Source: Balanoglossus misakiensis (Eukaryota; Hemichordata). From it: 64,000 nt of DNA. Both the position numbers and the translations under genes were made by a program. Below the pieces are notes generated by a model. That model saw only the letters and a program-made list of their open reading frames with translations. It did no database searches and was not told where the DNA came from. How positions within the stretch are numbered: the first letter of the stretch is position 1; every line of letters starts with the position of its first letter. This document shows, in pieces, positions 11,901 through 25,600 of the stretch. The stretch spans positions 5,704,001-5,768,000 of the forward strand of contig CM082595.2 in NCBI GenBank assembly GCA_040954595.2, given 5' to 3'.

Positions 11901-12029
11901 GAGGGCGCTGTATAGTACTAGACTCGCCACTTGAGGGCACTGTCCACCACTGGCCAATCTCCCCACTTGAGGGCGCTGTATAGTACTAGACTTGCCACTT
12001 GGGGGCGCTGTCCACCACTGGCCAATCAC
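11901..12029. repeat. 68 bp tandem duplication
   Basis: GAGGGCGCTGTATAGTACTA begins at 11901 and again at 11969, a 68 bp period. Both units continue through TCCACCACTGGCCAATC with few differences. It lies about 250 bp past the FBXO42 stop codon, so it may be in its 3' UTR. Confidence 0.88.
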
Positions 12030-12278
12030 AAGCAGACAAAGGCAGCCTCTTGCACCATCAACATATAAAACTCTATCAAAGTAATTAGCAAGTATTGATG
12101 CTGTCCACTTGCTAACATGAAATATACTTATTAAACACTAACCAAAAATTACATGGTGACAATACCACTGACAGAAAAAAACTGACATTGCAAATCTCCT
12201 GTGTATGTGCAATATTAGGTCACCGTACCCCTCATCTGATCAATATACTGTTATCACGCATTGGAAGACGCTGCCGAC

Positions 12279-13625
12279 TTAAAATGCAAAATACACACAG
12301 TTTGTGGCAGTGGCCTTTGAATCAGGGGTAATCTTGGTTACATCATCCAGCATTCCACCGAACATAATCAGCTCTCCCCGTCCAACCACCAGCGAGTACA
12401 TGCTTGTCTCTGGCGGTAACCTGACGCTGTTTGCAACTATAGTGGGGATTGGTTGTCCATTGGATAATCCCGCTGATTCTGCACTACTGGCTGCCATTGG
12501 CTGGTGAAGTGGGGAGCTTGAAACACCTGACCTGTTGCTCCTGATTGGCTCGCTGGCGGCCGAATCTGAAGGAGATGCAAGGGGAGTTCTGAGTGGTTGC
12601 CACGTGACGTAGCCCTCAGTGGCAACGTCTGAGATGTCCAGTATGTACATTTGCATAGTGTTCCTGGCCAACGCTGCCGAGTTGAACCTCGTCCCTGAAT
12701 TCCTGCGGAAGTTTTTACGGCAGGGAGAACTGAGCGTGGCGCCGCCGTCCCGCGCCCCGGGGCTCGCCGATCGGCTGCTCGGCGACTGCCTGAGGCTGTG
12801 GCCGTTTTCGGCGATTGCTCCCATGGGTCCATTAGCCATCAAGTTGGGAGAATGTCGACCCGACGTTCTCCGGTTCTCGTACCTCGGACTGATGGAGTCG
12901 TTTTCAGGAATGTCATTTCTCGGTGCGCTTGTACTCTGAAGAGGTGGGGCTGCAGCTCCTCTTGTCGGAGAGCTGTTATTGCTACTTCTATTGTCTCTGC
13001 TGTTGTCTACTCTGTCGTCCCTAAGATCCACTCGTCCCCTGGGCGGAGGTAGTACTGGCTCGTTGAAGACTCTCGACGAAGAGCTCTCCATGGATATGTC
13101 GCTCCTTGTGCGCAAGTGACGGAGTTTGAAGATCCGGTTGCGCGACGGCGAGCCGAATCCCGCGCCGCTTGTGATACACCGGGAAAAACTGCCGCCGCTG
13201 GGCGCGCATGCACCATCTGACGGCGTGGCGCCCAGGCTGCAGCGGCGGGACATGCCGCCGTGCCCCGGAGAGGCGTCGCGAGACTCGCCGCTGCTCGACC
13301 CGCGGTCCCATTCCGCGAAATGCCGGCTGTGGTCGGGATCCGAGTACGTCCGCACCACGGGCCGGCGGCGCAGACTGCCGTGCCGGGTGTGCACCGGAGA
13401 CTCCCTGCCTTCCTGGTTCCGCTGCGGCGAGTTGTGTCTGCGAATGTCCTGCTGCTGCTGGCTGCCTCTGGGCGGAGAGGAGTGATGCCTGTAGGCGTGG
13501 GATCGCAGCACTAAGTTGTTTCCCGTGTGAGAGCGTTGATGCTGGGGTGACGGCTTTAGGGGTATGGAGGGTATACTTGATCTGTTCTTCACATTTTTAC
13601 TGTACACTATGACACGGTCATCGAC
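12279..13625 (-). CDS. FBXO42: FBXO42 exon 7: long disordered tail and C-terminal conserved block
   Basis: Acceptor TTCCAG; 448 residues then TAA at 12281-12279. It opens VDDRVIVYS (human VGQCVVVFS). The middle is rich in Ser, Pro, Arg and polar runs such as a QQQQ stretch and many SP pairs. It ends with MQMYILDISD, ETSMYSLVVGRGELIMFGG and CVYFAF, aligned with the human end. Base composition is markedly GC-rich at about 12.7-13.5 kb. Confidence 0.96.
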   Translation of the reverse strand, partial: VDDRVIVYSKNVKNRSSIPSIPLKPSPQHQRSHTGNNLVLRSHAYRHHSSPPRGSQQQQDIRRHNSPQRNQEGRESPVHTRHGSLRRRPVVRTYSDPDHSRHFAEWDRGSSSGESRDASPGHGGMSRRCSLGATPSDGACAPSGGSFSRCITSGAGFGSPSRNRIFKLRHLRTRSDISMESSSSRVFNEPVLPPPRGRVDLRDDRVDNSRDNRSSNNSSPTRGAAAPPLQSTSAPRNDIPENDSISPRYENRRTSGRHSPNLMANGPMGAIAENGHSLRQSPSSRSASPGARDGGATLSSPCRKNFRRNSGTRFNSAALARNTMQMYILDISDVATEGYVTWQPLRTPLASPSDSAASEPIRSNRSGVSSSPLHQPMAASSAESAGLSNGQPIPTIVANSVRLPPETSMYSLVVGRGELIMFGGMLDDVTKITPDSKATATNCVYFAF

Positions 13626-16600
13626 CTGGAAGTGGACAAACATACAAACATGTAATAAGGAACCATTGCAGATTGTCAAATAAATTCTGCATCTTTATTT
13701 TCATGTAGAACGAAACCCCCTTACCCAAGGAAACTTAATAAGCGCATATTGTTGATGTACCATGGGGTAAAGTTCTATGGATGTACTATAACAATGTTTT
13801 GGAAAACAAAGACCAAAGCTTTTTATGTGTTTGGCTAGGATCGAAACTGACTTGTTTCAGCAGCAGAACAGCAACTTGGGTGCCATTGCTATTACAGACC
13901 ATCGACTTACCTTGCAAGCTGGATGACACCAAAGTTGTGGGGCAGCAAAGTCCTCGTTGTACACTTCAACCTCTTGCCACACCCAGGGTATTGTGTCCAT
14001 TCGCAGCAGCCATGCATCACTAAACATCTGTCAAGAAAATCAGTTGAGACGATGAAAATCTGCTGACAAGACGATATCCGTTTAATCCCTTCCACCCCTA
14101 TTTTACTGTATAGAGGTCCAGCACTGCAATAGAGAAAATGTACTGGACCAAACCATGGTGGTGGAAAGGTTATGGAAATTACTGACAGTACTGGCCCATC
14201 ATTTGGAATGGATATATTTATTGGTCAGTAGATAGGGATACATGTCTGTTATAAAAGATTACTGACAAGTCATTAAGCAAATCAGTGATGATTACTAGCA
14301 TTGTCAGTCAACAAGTAGGTGTTTTCTGACTGATCTGCTGTGCATTAAGGGTAGATGACTAAGTATCATTCGACAACGTGAGAAGACTGTAATCCAATCA
14401 GAGAGGAGTGACAGACTGATCATCCAATCAGAAATAATGGAGAAAGTCAGTGTTAGTCATCCTGTTTAACAGAACTAATTGAACTATGACTGCATGCAGA
14501 TTCACGAAAACAGTGCAAGAAAAAATGGGAACACTTTTCTTTTTTTAAAATTCAATATTAGCAGAAAGCTGAATCTTACCATGTTAGCACCCCCACACCC
14601 TCCAATGACAAGGAGACAACCATCGTTCACAACAACCTGTATGAAAAAGACAGGAAAGATGCACTTATCAGCTCACGGAATAGGCAGGAAAGAACTACTT
14701 ATCAATATCAGCCCACGGAAAAAACACAGGAAAGATCTACTTATCGTCCCACGCGAAGCTATAGACGCTACCTGTCAATATGGTGTCAAAATTAATATTT
14801 CAAAAGAACGTTAATACTTGTGAATCTCAAGATTAACATCTTGGTTTTGAAAATTTGTGATATTCTCATTCAAGTTACGTAAATTGGAAACTGTCAATGT
14901 GGTGACGTAAATAATATTTCAAAAGAAAAGAAGGATAATACTTGTATGTCTCAAAATAAATATTGGTTTCAAAGACGTGTGATATTCTTATTCATGTGTT
15001 CTGAATGTGTTTTAATTCATACAATCATGGTGTTGTTCGTACCTGGGAATGCCCAAACCTGGGTCTAGGTCTGGCGCCGTCGATTTGAACCAATTCCCAC
15101 ACCATGTCTTGTAAGTCTAACAGCCACACATCATTGGACCTGCCGTGCAATGAATGTTAACATTAATTAATATAATTAAAGATGAACAATGAATACTAAC
15201 ACAGATGACTGAGGTATGTTCCTACTGGTTGAGGACCAGCAGTCTATTTTTCAATCATTTATCTGAGGATATTTCTATCATAGCTTGCAGTGTATTTGTT
15301 AAGGGTGGTACCTGGGTAAAATCTACCAGAGTTCCCCAGTCATTTTACCGGGGTTCCCCTGGGTGTATCAATGTACTTATATTAGGGGGGTGTAGAAATG
15401 TTACCAGGATTCCCAAATCCATTACCAATGTTCCCCAACCTTAGCAAAAACACTGATAGGGGTGTTGTATTTCTCTGGAAGGGCTACACTGTCATGTTTT
15501 ATCAAGTCAAAAACTGCATGCAGCTGAAATCACAACTATTCTTGCTCAACTAGTGGTACCTACCTTTGGTGTCCGCACAAACCACCGAATATGACCATCT
15601 TGTCACCCACAACGCTGGCAGTGTGGCTGGCCACTGGTGGCGGTGATGGACTAGTCACCAACGCACACCATTTGTTCTCGCTGGGCACGTACATGTGAAG
15701 CTCGTTGAAGAGTCGGGGGGCCTGGTGGAGGGGATAGGGAACAGGAGGTGCCCATCCACCGAATAAGAGGAGGGTGTTCTTGTAGGCCACCATACTGGCA
15801 CATGCTTTGGGTGATGGGTACATTCCTGAGTGAGATAAAAAGAAACACAATCCGATTTTAAGAAATCTTCAAATTATACATTTACATACAGCTCATAGTG
15901 TAGATGGAGACAGCTCTACAGATGGTGTAAATAGTTAGCCTGCCCTCTGTAGTTAAGAGGTAAAGCACAGAGGATGATCCAATATGCGCGGACATGACAA
16001 ATTTGCAAATAACACTCTTGCATACAATTTAATTATCAGTTGCTGGAAGGGCAGTCTCCTGTAGTGTGTTAATTCAATCATCATATGGAATCCATACAGT
16101 CAATATGTGTGATGTTAAAGGGATACAATCGTCTCTAATTTACATATGCCCATATATGTGTTAGTGTCAATGACCAAATGGTGGCACAGTGTGTTTCACT
16201 CGGGCACCCAAGTGAAAATCTATGAATGGTTAGTTCTCGTTTTTTCCCATGGTAACCATGGCTAAAATTGCATCTATAAGTGACTCTATACATTAAATGC
16301 ATGATAGAAGTGCTGATAAATAAATGGCTGTGGAGCACGATCTAAGAAATGATTTCAACTTGAAGATATCTAGACGTCACTGCAGTCAAACAAGCACTAT
16401 GTACACGAGCAGCCCCTAATATTATACCTGCACTTCTGTGTGATTGTGTGATTCACTATAGAAAATATCACTTTCCACTTTCCTTATTGATCATTCATAT
16501 ACTGCCCTATTTTATATTTGATTAATACATTTCGTGATAATTCAGGGAGAGTATTATTGTACAGGTGTATAGAATTAGAAAGCTGTATGTGCATACACTG

Positions 16601-19600
16601 GGTCCGAATCAATTTTCACCCAAATGAAATTTTAGGTAACTATAAGTGCAAGCCTATATACAGTGGACAGAGGCTAAAAACATGATTCTCATAGTATCAT
16701 TAGTTCCAACAATATAAATAATCTCATTATGGGAAACCTGAAATAGAGTCTAGTTTGATTGAACCAAACAGAAGCTGTTAACTGTAAAATATCTGATCAA
16801 ATTGGGAGAGACCTAGCTAGAAAATTCTGTTATGAATATACTGAGTGAATGGCAAAATACCTCGAAGTGAATTTCACAACAATGCTTGAAATAGCTGACA
16901 GCATATCGCGCACATTGCTGCCTCGAAAGGTTCAGTTCTCTCAGTGATTCATAAACAGTTTGCAGTGGGCAAGCTATGTGACTCGCATACTGAGATGGCT
17001 ACTTGAGTATTTTTATCGTTCTTATTATAAACCTCGGCACAGCAGAGATTGGCCCAGGTGACCGTGCATTCCGACCTCTGAAACAGATATAGATGCAGAA
17101 TTTCGCAATTGGCAATTTAGGGACATTCACCTGATGGTCCATTAGACTGAAAAATTACTTTATATAGATGATTCCTCATGTAAAATTGCAATACAGGGGA
17201 GGTAAGCTATACACTACACACAAACAGATGTATGGTTGGTACATGTCCAGTTATTGGCCTGTTTTGAAAACAAAAACAAATCAAGTCTTGGCAAATCTTA
17301 ACACAGAAATTTATTTTAAATATAGGAGATACGGAGGTCTACACGTATATCAGGAATTGAAAAATGGGTCATCTGAATTATCAATTCAGAATACATGTAC
17401 TGTACTTAGTGAATAATTAGATTCTGATGGACAGATGACAAGTCTTTATAAACACTAGATATGATGAAGCATTGGCCTGAAATTGATTTTGAAATGTGAC
17501 GCACAAGTGATGAAATCGAACACAAAACTTGCAGAACATTTGGATTAGATGTAATATTTGTACACATGAAATTCCGCACATGCGCAGAAGACGATCGTCG
17601 GCCTTTAAGTTATACGAACGTCCTAATCCTTCTGATTTTCACTTGCCAGTAACTTAATATCCGGCTGTGATTGACTTCCAAAGTGTGTATTCTCACCATC
17701 TGCAGACAGCAGCATAAAAGGAAAGGCGTTGAATTTATCTGACACGCATTGTTAGCAGACGACGTGGGGTTACGACAGAGTTCGGCGACTTAATTGCCCC
17801 TTTCTTGTACATTTCACCGTCCACAAAATTGCCCTCGTAAATTTAATGGAAGAAAATTAGCCTTTTATCAGCCGGGAGAGGGAAGTAATAATGTAGATAC
17901 TTTCGAGATAAAAAGAACACGCCATTCTCCAAAGAGGCAGATTTGGTAGCAGCCGCTAATCAATCGTAATTTGACAGTGTCGCATTATGCTTCCTATTGT
18001 AATTCGATATGCGTTTCGGCCCGGACAAAACATGTAATCTTATCAAAGGAGGAATATTGCATTTCTGCGGATAGTCAGTCTTTCTGGGTAGAACGACACT
18101 TGACTTCTGTTAATGGTGCATATATGTCCCTTTTGTGACAACCCCAGCAGTTAATTTTCCTACCGCACTTCAGGATAGATTTTCATGTACTCAACCAAAA
18201 TGAAATAGTGGAAGTCATTTATAATAAGTCTTTTTTGCCCCACTTTGACCTACAGTATTATGATAATGGTATTTCAGTATTTTTGTGTCTACGGGACATT
18301 AGCTTTAACTTCTGGCTTTAATTTAAGTATTTTTGTTTTGTGTACCAAATTCAATTTCTTGCTCGATTCCAAACAACATGCTAATATACCGAGTACACCA
18401 CTTGTCAACATAGCCATGTTCAGTGGAAGTCAAGCAAGACATTTTTTCCCATGATTCAAAATACAGTAAATGCCATATTGGAAATTCTGCCAAGTTCTTC
18501 TGTTTTTTTTTTTTAAATCATGCGAGTTATAGATGGTGAAAATGTTTTTTTTTCCTGAAAAAATGACGTCAAGGCTAACACATATGTAGAAATCAGTTGG
18601 ACTGAACTTCCCCTTTAATTACACAAGCCCTGAGTTTGATACATATGGGACACACTAAACCTAACCAGTAACCCATTTAGCAATGCCCAGATCCTACTAT
18701 TTGGCATGTGAATAAGACTATTAAACACTGCAGATGCAAAATAAAGAAAACACCTGCCCCACTTGAACAAGACAAGACTGAAAAAACAAACTCCACACTA
18801 AGCGTCTTGATGGTCTGTTTTTTTCAAGATCAATAAAATCCATGAACACGTTTTTCTCTATTGACCAGGAGCCTTCCGTAACGACTATAAAAATAGCAGC
18901 GAGCATAGATTTCTCTGATGGGGCTGCTAAATCGGAATGATAATTACCATGCTCGGTCAGCTGTGACAATTTTGAAATGCTTCCCTGAGTTGTGGCTGTA
19001 TGAGCAGCCGGGTTACCCATGGTTACCATTACATTGCTATTAATATATGAACCTAGACGGAACCTGCATCAGCTGGTTCATTTTCCCACAAGCCAAGCTT
19101 ATAAAACAGGAATCATAATATCATATACTAATCCATCTGGCCTATAAACTGTCATGACTTCGACGCAGAAAAAAATATAATCAAAATGTTATCTTTTCAT
19201 GTATTTTTAATGAGGTAATGTCATTGTGGCCTATATTCAGAGCAACCTTAATAGCAAGAATTAATGCCACCTTTGGCTTTTCAAACATTCTTACGAACTA
19301 ATCTACAGATTAATTTTAAAGCGCGCCCTTTAAGGCAAATTGATGTAAAACAGTAATCAAGCTTGACAAGCCACTGTACAATTTTTTTTATGTTTTACAT
19401 ACGGTAATTTCTCTAAAGGCTGATATGCTCACGGTCTCTCCTGATTTTCTGCAATTTTTTCCACTGGCTTCCACTAGTTTTTGGAGTGAAAAATGCCATG
19501 TACCAAAACTGATTACACAGTAATTTTTGCCGAAAATTTCTGCATAATTATAAACATTTTATAATGGTGTAAATAGTGGGATAAAGTTTCCAAGGAGTGA

Positions 19601-22600
19601 ATTCTGGTTTTAATAAATTCCCTTTTCATAATCAGAAATGAAAACCGCGACAAAATGCATGGTATGTACTCAGTACTGCACAAACAACCACATGAAATTC
19701 ACACTGACATCTGACAAACATGATCGCCAATTTAAAACGTAAGAGAACTCGTCCGGTTGTAGCCACTGCTGGCTTGAATGAACAACTCCCAACTGGGTCT
19801 GCACATGCACCATCCACAGAAATAGTCATCAAATGAAATTCCAATCATTGCACAGAGTTTATGTAGCTTCTTCTTTCTTTGATCTTTAAAAACCTCTAAT
19901 GCACCTGCACTTAAAACAGTGACGTACTTAACAGTTTAGAACTGTGTAATTATCTCCCAACAGCCCAGGCACATTCTCCAAAGCATCAAACTATATATAG
20001 TTTAAAGTTATTGTTGTTTGTGAAAAGGAACTAAATCCAACCCATTTGGTGATTACTCAGGATTTTCATGATGGCAACTATCTCAGAGGAGTGTCAAAAA
20101 GAGTGTGTCTTGTGGATTGCCTATATATAAAAAACATGCATTTAGAGTTTTACACAGAGCACTTGGAATACAATCAAGAATACATTGAAGCTTTCACTTA
20201 TCGTATAGAAACATAAAACGCCAAACACATCAACGCCGCAATCTTCTGAGGGTGGTTAATCTTTGTGATGTACTTTCTGTGGTTATTTTCACCTGGCTGA
20301 AGAAGCTCATACCCATGTTGTTCACCACACAGACCTGAGATGAATCAGTCACCAACTATCAGAGCTTATCTTCTACGCATACCTTGTATCATTTCAAGGC
20401 ATGTGTTAACTTCTATTGGACAGCTATTGCAGATATGTGATATGCCAGCACAATTAAAAGAAACAACATTCTTAAAATTATCATTATCATACTCCATGCA
20501 GAACCACCAAATGGGGTTGATTAAAACTGTCTTGCATCATGTTGTATATTATGCCATAAACATGCACTGACCTTTAACAGTACACACAAAATGTGTGTAC
20601 GAATTTTGAACAAAGAGTACAATTGCATCGTGGAAAGATTAATATCATTTTAGTCCATTAAACCACAAGATTTACAAGAAAAATTAGACTGTGCAAGAAA
20701 GGTTACACTGTAGAGAGTCATTAAGATGAAATGACTGTCAAACATCAGAAAATTGGAATGAAAATGTCACCTCCTTATAGATTATTTTTTTCCATTATCC
20801 TTAATGGAATAGATGAGATGGAACGATTTGCTTATTCCTTACTCAGGGCTGGAGTTAATCTTTGCTTCTCAAATAACATTAACTTTCAGATGGATTCGGT
20901 GTTGTTTTCTGTGACAGTGTTCGAATTAGTCAGCGGTTTTGCTCCAAATGTCAGCACTTTGGTTACACCTGAGTTAAAGGGACAAAGTCTCTCTCTCGCT
21001 GCCCTTTTTCCATTAATTATGTTTGATACAACACTGTTTATCTTATTCTACATGTGGATATATAATGAATCAGCGTTCAACCACACACAACTTCCATCCT
21101 GTTTGTAGGGTATGAGAGTAAAAATTCGCCCAAAATGAATAAATGGTAGAAACTGATTATTCACTCTGGGATGGAAGTTGTGTGTGGTTGAACATTGATT
21201 CACTATATATCCACATGTACATTAACAGGCGTCTTGTATCAAATGTAATTAATGGAAAAAGGGCAGCGAGAGAGAGACTTTATCCCTTTAAAATCTAAGA
21301 TGTGTATGTGCTGTGGGTAACATTATATCAGACATACATTACAATGTAGGACGAATAAAGTGCAAAAGACCGAGATATCTCCCTGTTCGATAATCACCAG
21401 ATTACTCAGCGATTAATTTCCGCAAAACAAATAAAGAAGATCTAGAGTGCATAAATTTGGCACTGTACGTACTTCAGAGCAACCTACTTTTTATATAAAA
21501 ATAAACCAGGTGACATGAACATATCTGTTATTCTTAAGAGGACTTAAATCCACTTAGTAAGGAAGACTGAGACACTGTCTTGTCTCATCACATTGCATGT
21601 TCCGTGCTTAGACGTCATTCATGATCAAAACCCCGCTTCCATCAAAGAGGCAGCGTCGCGAAATAGGTCGCCGGTGCCTTCCTCTTATATGCTCCACCTA
21701 CTGAGTTTGTTAGCTTGATTTTTCAACAAAGCACGTGTGGGCAAATTTGAAGGTTACTGTTTCCTGTGGGTCAAGGTCTTTGCCGCGAGCAAGGACTTCA
21801 GGTGTGCGTGCGTGCGTGTCGTAACGTCTTGTGTTTTTCGCTCAGCGGGGAACACACCACAGGGTAATGGCTCTGATGACGCAGTGATCTCACTAAATCA
21901 CAACATCATGAGATAATATAGCCTGGTCTCCATACCCAGTGTGTTTTAGATATAGACTCACACACATCGCATTTTGACTTCTATTGACATGCAGATCTTA
22001 AAAATGGAAGATAGTTGACTGTGGCCAGACCCTTGTGTGTGAGTCTATCTAAAACACACTAGGTATGGAGACCAGGCTAGAGATAATACAAATAGCACTG
22101 ACTTGATTTTCTTATTAACCCTTTCACCCCCAGTTCCCTCTTTACAGGCCCAACTTTACCATAGAAAACAATGGGTTTGGACTGAACCATGGTGGTGAAA
22201 GGGTTAAAGCCTAGCTCTTACCCAGCTAAGCTATGAGTTTTTAGTGATCAGCACTCCAAGCCAACGTCATCGAATTTGATCGGTTTACGCTGACATACAT
22301 GTACATGCGCTAACACCTTTTGTGTGCACAGTAGTGACAGTGTCATGAAATCGGATTTTATCATCCTCACTATAAAACGCAAACTGCAATGATGTTATTT
22401 TAACAATTATCACCGCATACTGTTATCAGTGGAGCAGAGAGACCCAACATTGACTGTTGACTGAAGATGAAACGATAGTCATCCCTCGGATGTTATTTTC
22501 AATTAGTTTGCCATATGCTGCTCGCAAACACCACTTCAAAAGTCATTGTTGCGTTGATGGATCAGCGAACTGTGTTAAAAGACTCAAAAGCTGGGATGCA

Positions 22601-25600
22601 CTGGTTGATGTTATCATACTATGCCATGTGCGAATATATGTGTCTTTGCTTGACTGTTTATACGAATAATGAGAAAACGATTCCAACAGATCAAATTTAT
22701 CAGTACATATACTGTAAAACACATTGTAATAGCTGCATGCTTTTTTAGAGAATTTAGATTTTCAGTTCGTTTAGCAGGTTTACTGAAAATTTCCAATGTT
22801 TTTTATTTATAAAGGTTTTAAAAACAGTATAGTTGCCTCTGACTGTGCTATGAAGTTTCTTATTCTACTCCTTCACTCATGAGCTGTCCACAGAGGCTGA
22901 ATATACAAATAGCATTTTTATTGTTCGAAATGAATTATGCATTAGACAGGGAAATGAACTACATAAAATATTCACGCAACTGTTTTAATAATTTCCAACT
23001 TTTTTAGATTTTCAGTGAAGAATCTCAAAATAACCACATGCTTCGCTGTACTGCTAAGATGTCTTTCCATTTTGCTATTCACACAACGTGAAACAAATTA
23101 CTCCTTGTCTTGACCACCTGCTCAGCAAACTTGAACTACCAATTAATTTTTAATACTCTCAATTTGGACAAAGAGAGAGGTTTATTCTAGAATAATTAGC
23201 TATGGCAGAGTTCTGCTGTTAACTCAACCCTGAAGAAGTAATGTTAGCACTACATAAAAAAAACATCAAGATTTCATTTTCCATCTGGGAGCTGTATTCT
23301 GAAGGAGGTCCACAGAAATCTTCACAAGTTGCATTCCTGAATAACACAGTCATAATCCTATAAAAGACTGTTTTTGAAGGAGTAAAAAAATGTCAAATTG
23401 CTTTTACATTCCACGATACAGCATGGTTCAAAAATGCACCAGTGTACTGATAGTATTGACATGGTCTAAATATTTATTTTGAAGACAGGGTCTAAACGGT
23501 GAGTGATATGTGAGTGTATCATGACTTTTATAGTACGGAAGAACTGTACAATACCATCAGACCAAAAATATCTTGAAGATTCTATTTCATATCAGACTAC
23601 TTGTTCCAAAGCATACCAGCTTCCAGAATTTTTTTTCCAAAGCCTAACCACTGAGTGACACATCAAAAGTGATATGTCTAATAAATACCGACGCATGTCA
23701 TCAACCTTGAGGGGCTGTTACATTCCGGCATTCTCATGGACAAGCATGTACCTTATCCATTGACTGGTGCCGGAACCAGAATGCGCATTAAAAGAGTCAT
23801 TTCTCTACAGGAATTGGCATTTTGTTTTGTCGTGGTCAATTAGCCGCGAACTATTCCAAACAGTTGCGGTGAGGAGAGATCAGTTAATTTCTGACAAGGC
23901 AGTCTCGGCATGGTGTAGTGGTTGCTGGGGTTTCCGCGATGTGAGTTTTATAATCCAGCCAAACCACAGAGAAACGAGAAAGACAGAGCATTAAAGGTAC
24001 ACGGTCACCCCTAATTTACATACGCCCATATATATGGCTGAAATGGCGTATTTGAGTGTTCTAAAAAACATATGGTGGCACTCTTATTTTCGCGTGTGCC
24101 ACCCACTTAAAATCTGTGAGTGGCTAGATCTCAATTTGCCATGGTAACTGTAGCTAAACTTCCATAGGTGACTGTATACCTTTAAAGGGACATTAGCTGT
24201 AACTTTTGGCTTTTTTTTCAGTAATTTTGTTTGTGTACCAAATGTTTTGGCTATTCTGTTCTCTCGGCTTCGGCTGTTCCGTTCTCAGTTTGGCTGTTCT
24301 CAGGCCTACACTACACACCACTCTTCCAAACAGAACAGGAAAGAATCAGCATAAGTAAAACAGTGCCTAACTCTACATCTGATTTTAATCAGATTGCCTC
24401 TGCTAGATTAGTAAACCTGTCATTCATCAATTGGCATATCAGTTAATGATCCTGCAATAAGTTCTAGTGCAACCAATGGGTCTCAACTCCAGAATGAACA
24501 CTCGATAAAAAGTCTACGGATATTCTTCAACTCAAAGCCAGGAGGTATTGTGGAATACTTTGAATACTTGTAAGCTAACTGTATCTGTCACTCAGCTACA
24601 AACAGGCAGAACACATCACTATTATTATTAGGACATCACCGCCACAAATCATCGTAAACTCTTTCGGTGAGATATCTGCTTGATAGGAAATGCTAAAATG
24701 TTATCGCTTTGCAAAGGAAAACATACCAGCATAGCACGCATGAAATGTGGTAACAGACACCGGTTAAATGTAAGAGACGGGAATTTCTCTTCCCAGTTAT
24801 TTCTTGAGAATGCCGGACAGTGGGAAAGGAATCTCCGACATGAAATTGCCCCAGGCATTTGATGAGCAGTGTCTGGACAAACCAGGGTATTTATTGATCA
24901 CTGCCGGGAGCGATTACCCGACCTGAAGTGACCCTGGTTATGTGACTGTCAAAGTCAACAGACCTTCACCGGGAGCGGTCTTCAGCAGGCCATGCACTGA
25001 CAGGTGCCCCTGCAGCAGCAATTTGTACTCCCCCATTACATCTATTATTACCCCACTCACAGCAGGATTTCAGCCGAACCGTGTTTTGCAATGGCAAGGT
25101 TGGAGGAACAAGGGGGTAAGAAAACTGCTCCTGATCTGAAAAGGGGGTTAAGTGGGGTGAACATCTACCAAACTCCCTGTGGTGGTTTAGATGCACACAA
25201 TTTCATCAAATCGCCAAAGTGTCACGACAGTGCAAGAAGGTCGTATCTGTTTTCCCAACTTTTCATGAGTGACAAGAAGCGTTGATTTTCAAATAACGTT
25301 AATAAGCATGCAGGCAAGAAACATATCATGATCAAGAACTGACCAAAAGGAAGTTCTCAATTAACTTATTTTTTCAGGCATGGTGTCAAACATTTTCCTA
25401 ACTTACATGAACAACTGATGTTATGTGTAGCATAGGTAGAATTTTTCCAGGATTGAGGTTCAATTTTCCAGGATTTCCAAGCCTTTTCAGGAGCAGTTTA
25501 CTATTCCAGGACGTTCCAGAAGCATATAAACACTGCAGTTACGACACTTGGAGTAAGGTCTGCTCATTCTTTCAGAAACACCTGATAAGATCCACAGCTG

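Larger units (their letters stand above)
8157..12278. other. Convergent intergenic region, 3' UTRs of two genes
   Basis: No coding exon is supported here. It should contain the 3' UTRs of the GABBR2-like gene (+) and FBXO42 (-). It also holds a 62 bp tandem repeat, a TTTCGCG-type element, an arm of the ATCTGATT repeat near 11131-11158, and a 68 bp tandem duplication. Possible minus-strand poly(A) signals (TTTATT on +) include 11032-11037. Confidence 0.6.

Noticed and set aside
12437-13612. Several overlapping open frames on both strands over FBXO42 exon 7
   Set aside because: They are shadows produced by the high GC content of the true minus-strand exon.
20731-21108. 125-residue plus-strand frame with hydrophobic stretches
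   Set aside because: Its second half lies in the left arm of the foldback element at 20974-21291, so it is not an independent gene.
23905-23990. tRNA-derived SINE suggested by GGTGTAGTGGTTGC
   Set aside because: Looks like an A-box, but no B-box or tail could be found and it abuts a MITE.
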